From NCBI GenBank assembly GCA_037576195.1, contig CM075104.1, positions 27,544,211-27,608,210 on the forward strand: a stretch of 64,000 nucleotides of DNA, in the 5' to 3' direction. The stretch is from Phytoseiulus persimilis. Its lineage: Eukaryota; Arthropoda; Arachnida; Mesostigmata; Phytoseiidae. This document shows, in pieces, positions 60,318 through 64,000 of this stretch. Position numbers and translations under genes: made by a program. The notes beneath the pieces were generated by a model. It saw nothing but the letters and a program-made list of their open reading frames with translations. It searched no databases and was not told the DNA's origin. Numbering within the stretch: the stretch's first letter is position 1; each line of letters starts with the position of its first letter.

Positions 60318-61025
60318 ATGTTTTTGCTGGGCGTTATCTGTCTACTCGACGTGATATCGGGACTACAGGGCCACCTGGTCATCGAGAAAATTCTGGGCTC
60401 CGTTGAAGCCAGCCAATTCGTATACTACTCACTGAACAAACCTGGGAGGGTTGTTATTACTCTGATCCCTAAGGAAGGAGATCCCGACCTGTACATAGGC
60501 GAGAACGGTTCGTTGAGTTGTTTACGAGATTCGTAGTTTCAACTTCTGCTGAAGTCTCATCTTGGCAGTTTCCAAGAAGCTACTAACCCGTTTATGGATC
60601 TAGGCACGGAGCCGGACTACAGCCTCCCGAACCATTCCTATCAGAGCACTTCATGTGGAATCGAACGTATCGTCGTTCCCCGTCATGCCGTCCGCCCCAT
60701 CGGTATCGGTGTCTACGGACATCCATCTTACGAGCAGTCAGTCTACGAGCTACAAGTTAAAGTGGGGAATCACCGTTCCGAGGCTCAGATGGATTTCATT
60801 ACTTTCTGGCGGAATGCATCCAGAACTCTGACACTTGTCTCATTGCAGATCGATGATGACTTCGATGATGAGTTGGAGAGCGATTTACAGCTCACCGAGG
60901 AGGACATGAGAACCGACATCGCGGAAACAGAGTCATTCAAACGTACAAATGATTTCGTAGATTCGCCATTGTACAATTTCATATCGACCCTGATGAGTTT
61001 CATAATTGAAATCCTCCTGCAGTGA
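60318..61025 (+). CDS. UPF0669 (C6orf120) secreted protein homologue
   Basis: Three exons (60318-60507, 60604-60761, 60849-61025) close in frame to 174 residues; human C6orf120 has 191. A signal peptide (MFLLGVICLLDVISG) is followed by LVIEKILGSVEAS, a beta-rich core with GDPDLYIG, CGIERIVVP and RPIGIGVYGHPSYE. An acidic linker (DDDFDDELESD) and a C-terminal hydrophobic helix (YNFISTLMSFIIEILL) end the protein, as in the human one. The family is secreted or membrane-anchored with poorly defined function. The second intron (60762-60848) is 87 bp, a multiple of three, and contains no in-frame stop, so its retention would insert 29 residues. The AATAAA is at 61346-61351. Confidence 0.92.
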
Positions 61026-61345
61026 TCGGAGCTGTGATCGATACGATCCATCGCTCCCTCACGATGGTCCAATAACCTCTGTTAGATGACTCTCGTTCGG
61101 TATTCTGAACAGTGGAGATCCTGTTCGACTGAGCGTGTCTGCCGTGAACTGTCATCGACTGCCTGTTGGGGCCTAGACTTCGGGAAGCCTTCTGGGTACT
61201 CGGCCCCGGATTCATACAGTCCGGTTGATTGACGACCTGATAAAGAGTCCAAATGAGTTCACCACAAACGGAGAAGCCGAACAGGGGAAGGGATGAGTAT
61301 GCTCATCCGCGAAGTTGCCCTGTTTCGATGGAGTTCTTATCAGCC

Positions 61346-61378
61346 AATAAATAATTTTCCCATAATTATAAGATTTAT
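61346..61378. terminator. Facing polyadenylation signals
   Basis: AATAAA for the plus-strand UPF0669 gene (61346-61351) lies about 20 bp from an AATAAA read on the minus strand (near 61373-61378) for the C9orf85 homologue. A second minus-strand AATAAA lies closer to that gene's stop, near 61518-61523. The two transcripts may overlap at their ends. Confidence 0.6.
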
Positions 61379-61545
61379 TTGTGGGGCTTCAAGGAGCACC
61401 AGAATCGCTATTGCTAGATGTTTCGGGGAATGATTGCGAAATCGTCATATGAGCGAGCGACGGCTCTGGCTGAACCTTTGAACCTTGACACCCTTGCGGG
61501 CTGTTAGTTGGAGGGCGTTTATTTGTCGATCCAGAATATACATTC

Positions 61546-62130
61546 TCACTCAGTCACAACCTGTGTTTCCGGGGGAACTTTTCCGCACTTCGGACAAATA
61601 TTCGAGCCAGCAGCGCACTCCGTGCAGAGAAGGTGGTAGGCTTTTTTTATTTTCTTTTCCGAGCATTTCGTACAGCGAGCTGGCACTGTCAATGGCTTGT
61701 ATTTATTGTATTTGATCTTCCATTCGAGAATATCTCTGCAGCGCGCACATACTCCTGGAAGGGAGAGGAGTGTATGATGGAACAGCTCATGTCGATCGAA
61801 GAATACGCGGGAAGAAGCGAGCAGGGTAATAGCCTCACCATCGATTGTGATGTTCTGCACCGCTTTCTGCTGAGGAGTGAGACCGTGCAATCCCGTCTTG
61901 AAGGCGAACGTGTTCTGATGCTTCTGTGCCCTCGTTCTGGAAGCTTTGGAAGAAGACGATGGCTCATTCTCGGTGCGAGTCTTGAAATTCAATGAATTCC
62001 AGCCGGGCCAGAGGAATGCGACTTCGCTCGCAGCAGCGAATGCCCTGATTGTCATCCTAGATTTCCCGCGATCCGAATCTCGACTCTGAACACGCAAAAT
62101 AATCGAATTCTCACCGTTACCACTGCTCAT
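61546..62130 (-). CDS. C9orf85-family zinc-ribbon protein
   Basis: Three exons (62130-62115, 61943-61839, 61754-61546) close in frame to 109 residues. The protein starts MSSGN and has RAQKHQNTFAFK, the signature opening of C9orf85. DGVCARCRDILEWKIKYNKY follows, then KPLTVPARCTKC, LLCTEC and NICPKCGK. The CxxC pairs predict two zinc-binding knuckles. The family is conserved across eukaryotes; its role is not established. Exon 1 contributes only 16 nt. The second intron (61838-61755) is 84 bp, a multiple of three, and has no in-frame stop, so the genomic sequence reads straight through it. The splice is supported by exact alignment of the human DGVCQRC segment. Confidence 0.93.
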   Translation of the reverse strand: MSSGNGENSIILRVQSRDSDRGKSRMTIRAFAAASEVAFLWPGWNSLNFKTRTENEPSSSSKASRTRAQKHQNTFAFKTGLHGLTPQQKAVQNITIDGEAITLLASSRVFFDRHELFHHTLLSLPGVCARCRDILEWKIKYNKYKPLTVPARCTKCSEKKIKKAYHLLCTECAAGSNICPKCGKVPPETQVVTE

Positions 62131-63127
62131 CCTCGCTGATCAGGGAGGCTCAGGAGGTCACCACGAATATCAGCCAGTTACATCAAGTTGAAGTCGAAAC
62201 AAAGCACAGCTGTACAGGAATCCTCCGCTGCGCTTTACTCAGGAGTGACTTCGAGGGCCCCAATGGGGAACTTTCATGGACGAGCCTGTGACTAGTCGAA
62301 ACGTCAATTGCGATCCGTAATCACTCCAGGCGCTCGATCATGAACTGAAATCCCATCTGAAGCGCAGTGGACGAGACGAAATATGCCCGCGCAAGTTTCC
62401 GTCATCCACCAGCACTTCGGACTTGCGCTGTCCTCCTTCATCAACAACACGGGCACGTGCAGGCGGGCCGCTGGTTAGCGGACAGCTGCAGACAGCTCTA
62501 TATACAAACAGCTCGCAGATGAGACAGAACTCTATCCGCGCTGAGGGAGTTTCAAGCTCCGGTCTCTTCGTGAATTAAGACAGATGTTCTCGAATTCGCG
62601 AAGGTAAACTCATGAGCAGCGCATTGGATCACAGATATTATTGCAGACGCCAACAGGGGTGTTAGGTTATAGATCTGTGGAAGTCCCCGAGAAATGAGCC
62701 GGTTCTGTTGATAGGTAGATTCACTCTCGTGAGGGAGATTCCTCCTCGTATTTATTCAGTTCCCCCCATTTCCAAGGCTCTACTCGCGGACGAGCAACTT
62801 CTTCACGTTTCCGTCGTTCGACAGAGCAACAAAGGTAAACAATCTCTTTTGTCCTTCCTTAGAGGTCTCGAGTTGGAAGCGAGAACCTCCGGCAGGCGAT
62901 GTTCGATAGTCTACGCTGGGTTGGATGCTCCATCGACTGCCGTTTCTGGATGCGATGAGCTCATTGCATTGCCACAGCCGAGCCGGATGGGAGCCAATCA
63001 GCCGGGACCGGCAAACTGCAGCGACCATTGCGGAGATTCACCAGGGACCGACCCGTTTTCTCGAAGCCCTCGGAATATCTGTGGAAAGCTCTGGGAATAA
63101 ACATATCGTTTGCTTCTCGGTTCACAG
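62131..63127. other. Head-to-head spacer, PARS2 first exon unresolved
   Basis: The PARS2 start should lie here. An ATG frame at 62925 (MLHRLPFLDAMSS) looks leader-like but is out of frame with the first sure exon and has no matched donor. A plus frame at 62708-62840 could end at the donor in AACAAAGGTAAAC near 62834, and a minus frame opposite it (62780-63028) is also open. None is resolved. Confidence 0.4.
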
Positions 63128-64000
63128 AGTGATCGAGCTGATGCGGCATTCCACGCGATAGGCGCGATTCAGCCTCTTAGCGCAGGAACGTTTGCAATCC
63201 TCCCGATAGCTAACAAAATCCTCGAACGTCTCACGAAGATAATCGATCATGAATTCCAAGCGATTCAAGGGCAAAAGGTGTGTGAATCGGCTATCACAGT
63301 AGAATCCTAGGTACTTGTCGGATCGTATCACTCCACCATACTGCAAGGAGCGAAACCGGTTTACACTTTCTCATGCCGCTACCCTTATTCAGGTCATACT
63401 TCCGTCTCTCAGCCATTCGCATCTTTGGAAGAGAAGTGGCCGGTGGGACCGCTACGGTTCAATTCTCTTCCGTCTCAAGGATAGGGCCGGTCAAGAGTTC
63501 TGCCTCAGCCCGACACATGAAGAAACGATAACGCACTGCGTGGCCTGTCTCGGATCGTCCTTGACGGCATCCAAGCTCCCCATTCGGTCAGATCGAGTTC
63601 CACGTTGATATAGGTTCATCGGTTCTTCAAAGAGTTCTGTAGTGCAACAGTTCCCGGGAACTTGCTTCTTCTTCTCACTCAGACGGTTGACTTACAACTG
63701 CAGATTATATCAAACCTCATGGAAATTCCGGGACGAGGACAGACCGAAACGAGGTCTACTCCGGGCCCGAGAATTCCTCATGGCCGATATGTACTCGTTC
63801 GACTCCACAATCGAAGACTGCCACAGAACCTACGATCTCGTTGCTGGAGCCTATGACAAGATTCTCAATCGAATAGGATTGCCCTTCTCGAGGGTCTTGG
63901 CCGACCCCGGGGACATGGGCGGCTCATGCTCCCATGAGTACCACTATTGCTCGCCTGTTGGCGAGGATGTCATCTACTCGTGTGAGCGATGCTCGAGCAA
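63128..64000 (+). CDS. PARS2: Mitochondrial prolyl-tRNA synthetase, partial
   Basis: Three phase-consistent exons (63128-63277, 63393-63586, 63704 to window end) are visible. Exon 1 gives DRADAAFHAIGAIQPLSAGT and DHEFQAIQGQK, corresponding to the start of the class II catalytic core. The next has ILPSLSHSHLWKRSGRWDRY and CLSPTHEET, the PTHEE substrate loop. The last has YQTSWKFRDEDRPKRGLLRA (motif 2), REFLMADMYSFD, and a MGGSCSHEYHYCSPVGED segment that matches the shortened insertion region of mitochondrial enzymes. The enzyme charges mitochondrial tRNA-Pro. The leader exon is unresolved, and the C-terminal part with motif 3 and the anticodon-binding domain lies beyond the window. Confidence 0.93.

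Noticed and set aside
1..64000. CRISPR arrays, bacterial operons or prophage
   Set aside because: The window is eukaryotic nuclear DNA with spliced animal genes; no regularly spaced repeats or prokaryotic gene organisation were seen.

Overview
The window is nuclear DNA of a small-genome arthropod. Genes are interspersed on both strands, most carry GT-AG introns of about 80-110 bp, polyadenylation signals follow several stop codons, and the products are conserved animal proteins. Roughly even base composition, compact introns and weak, fast-evolving similarity to vertebrate proteins suggest a chelicerate, plausibly a phytoseiid mite. That placement is inference. Coordinates below come from hand-checked splice phases; each exon chain quoted closes in frame unless stated.

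Layout. 1-22 kb is gene-poor. It holds a near-perfect inverted repeat at the left edge, a few unidentified coding-like stretches, and a nested transposon cluster at 18.0-20.8 kb: a decayed endonuclease-type LINE split by a 282-bp hAT-like MITE with intact 8-bp target duplications, next to a 5'-truncated LINE reverse transcriptase that appears to sit inside an older non-LTR element. 22.3-24.0 kb is an intronless, divergent fem-1-like gene. 26.1-32.8 kb (-) is a nine-exon carboxypeptidase E-type metallocarboxypeptidase. 36.2-38.0 kb is a head-to-head pair, MRPL35 (-) and THOC7 (+). 39.9-41.1 kb (-) is Mediator subunit MED27. 41.7-42.7 kb (+) is a C6orf136/DUF2358 homologue. A 368-bp SINE-like retroposon with a 13-bp target duplication lies at 42.9-43.3 kb. 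44.5-46.1 kb (+) is an MFSD4-type transporter, and 46.7-50.5 kb (-) a short anillin.

51.4-52.8 kb (+) is an unrecognised basic protein with two TQT motifs. 55.6-56.7 kb (+) is COX11, convergent with ALKBH8 (56.9-59.5 kb, -), the tRNA wobble-uridine enzyme with RRM, AlkB and methyltransferase parts. The ALKBH8 start codon overlaps by 17 nt the end of an upstream same-strand ORF resembling a LYR-motif protein. 60.3-61.0 kb (+) is a C6orf120/UPF0669 homologue, 61.5-62.1 kb (-) a C9orf85 homologue, and the window ends inside the mitochondrial prolyl-tRNA synthetase gene PARS2 (+).

The genes do not form a pathway. Most are housekeeping: mitochondrial translation and respiration (MRPL35, PARS2, COX11), mRNA production and export (MED27, THOC7), tRNA modification (ALKBH8), cytokinesis (anillin) and neuropeptide processing (carboxypeptidase E type). 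I found no convincing undescribed multi-gene system. The most unusual items are the overlapping ORF arrangement at ALKBH8, the structured retroposon, the nested transposon cluster and the left-edge hairpin.
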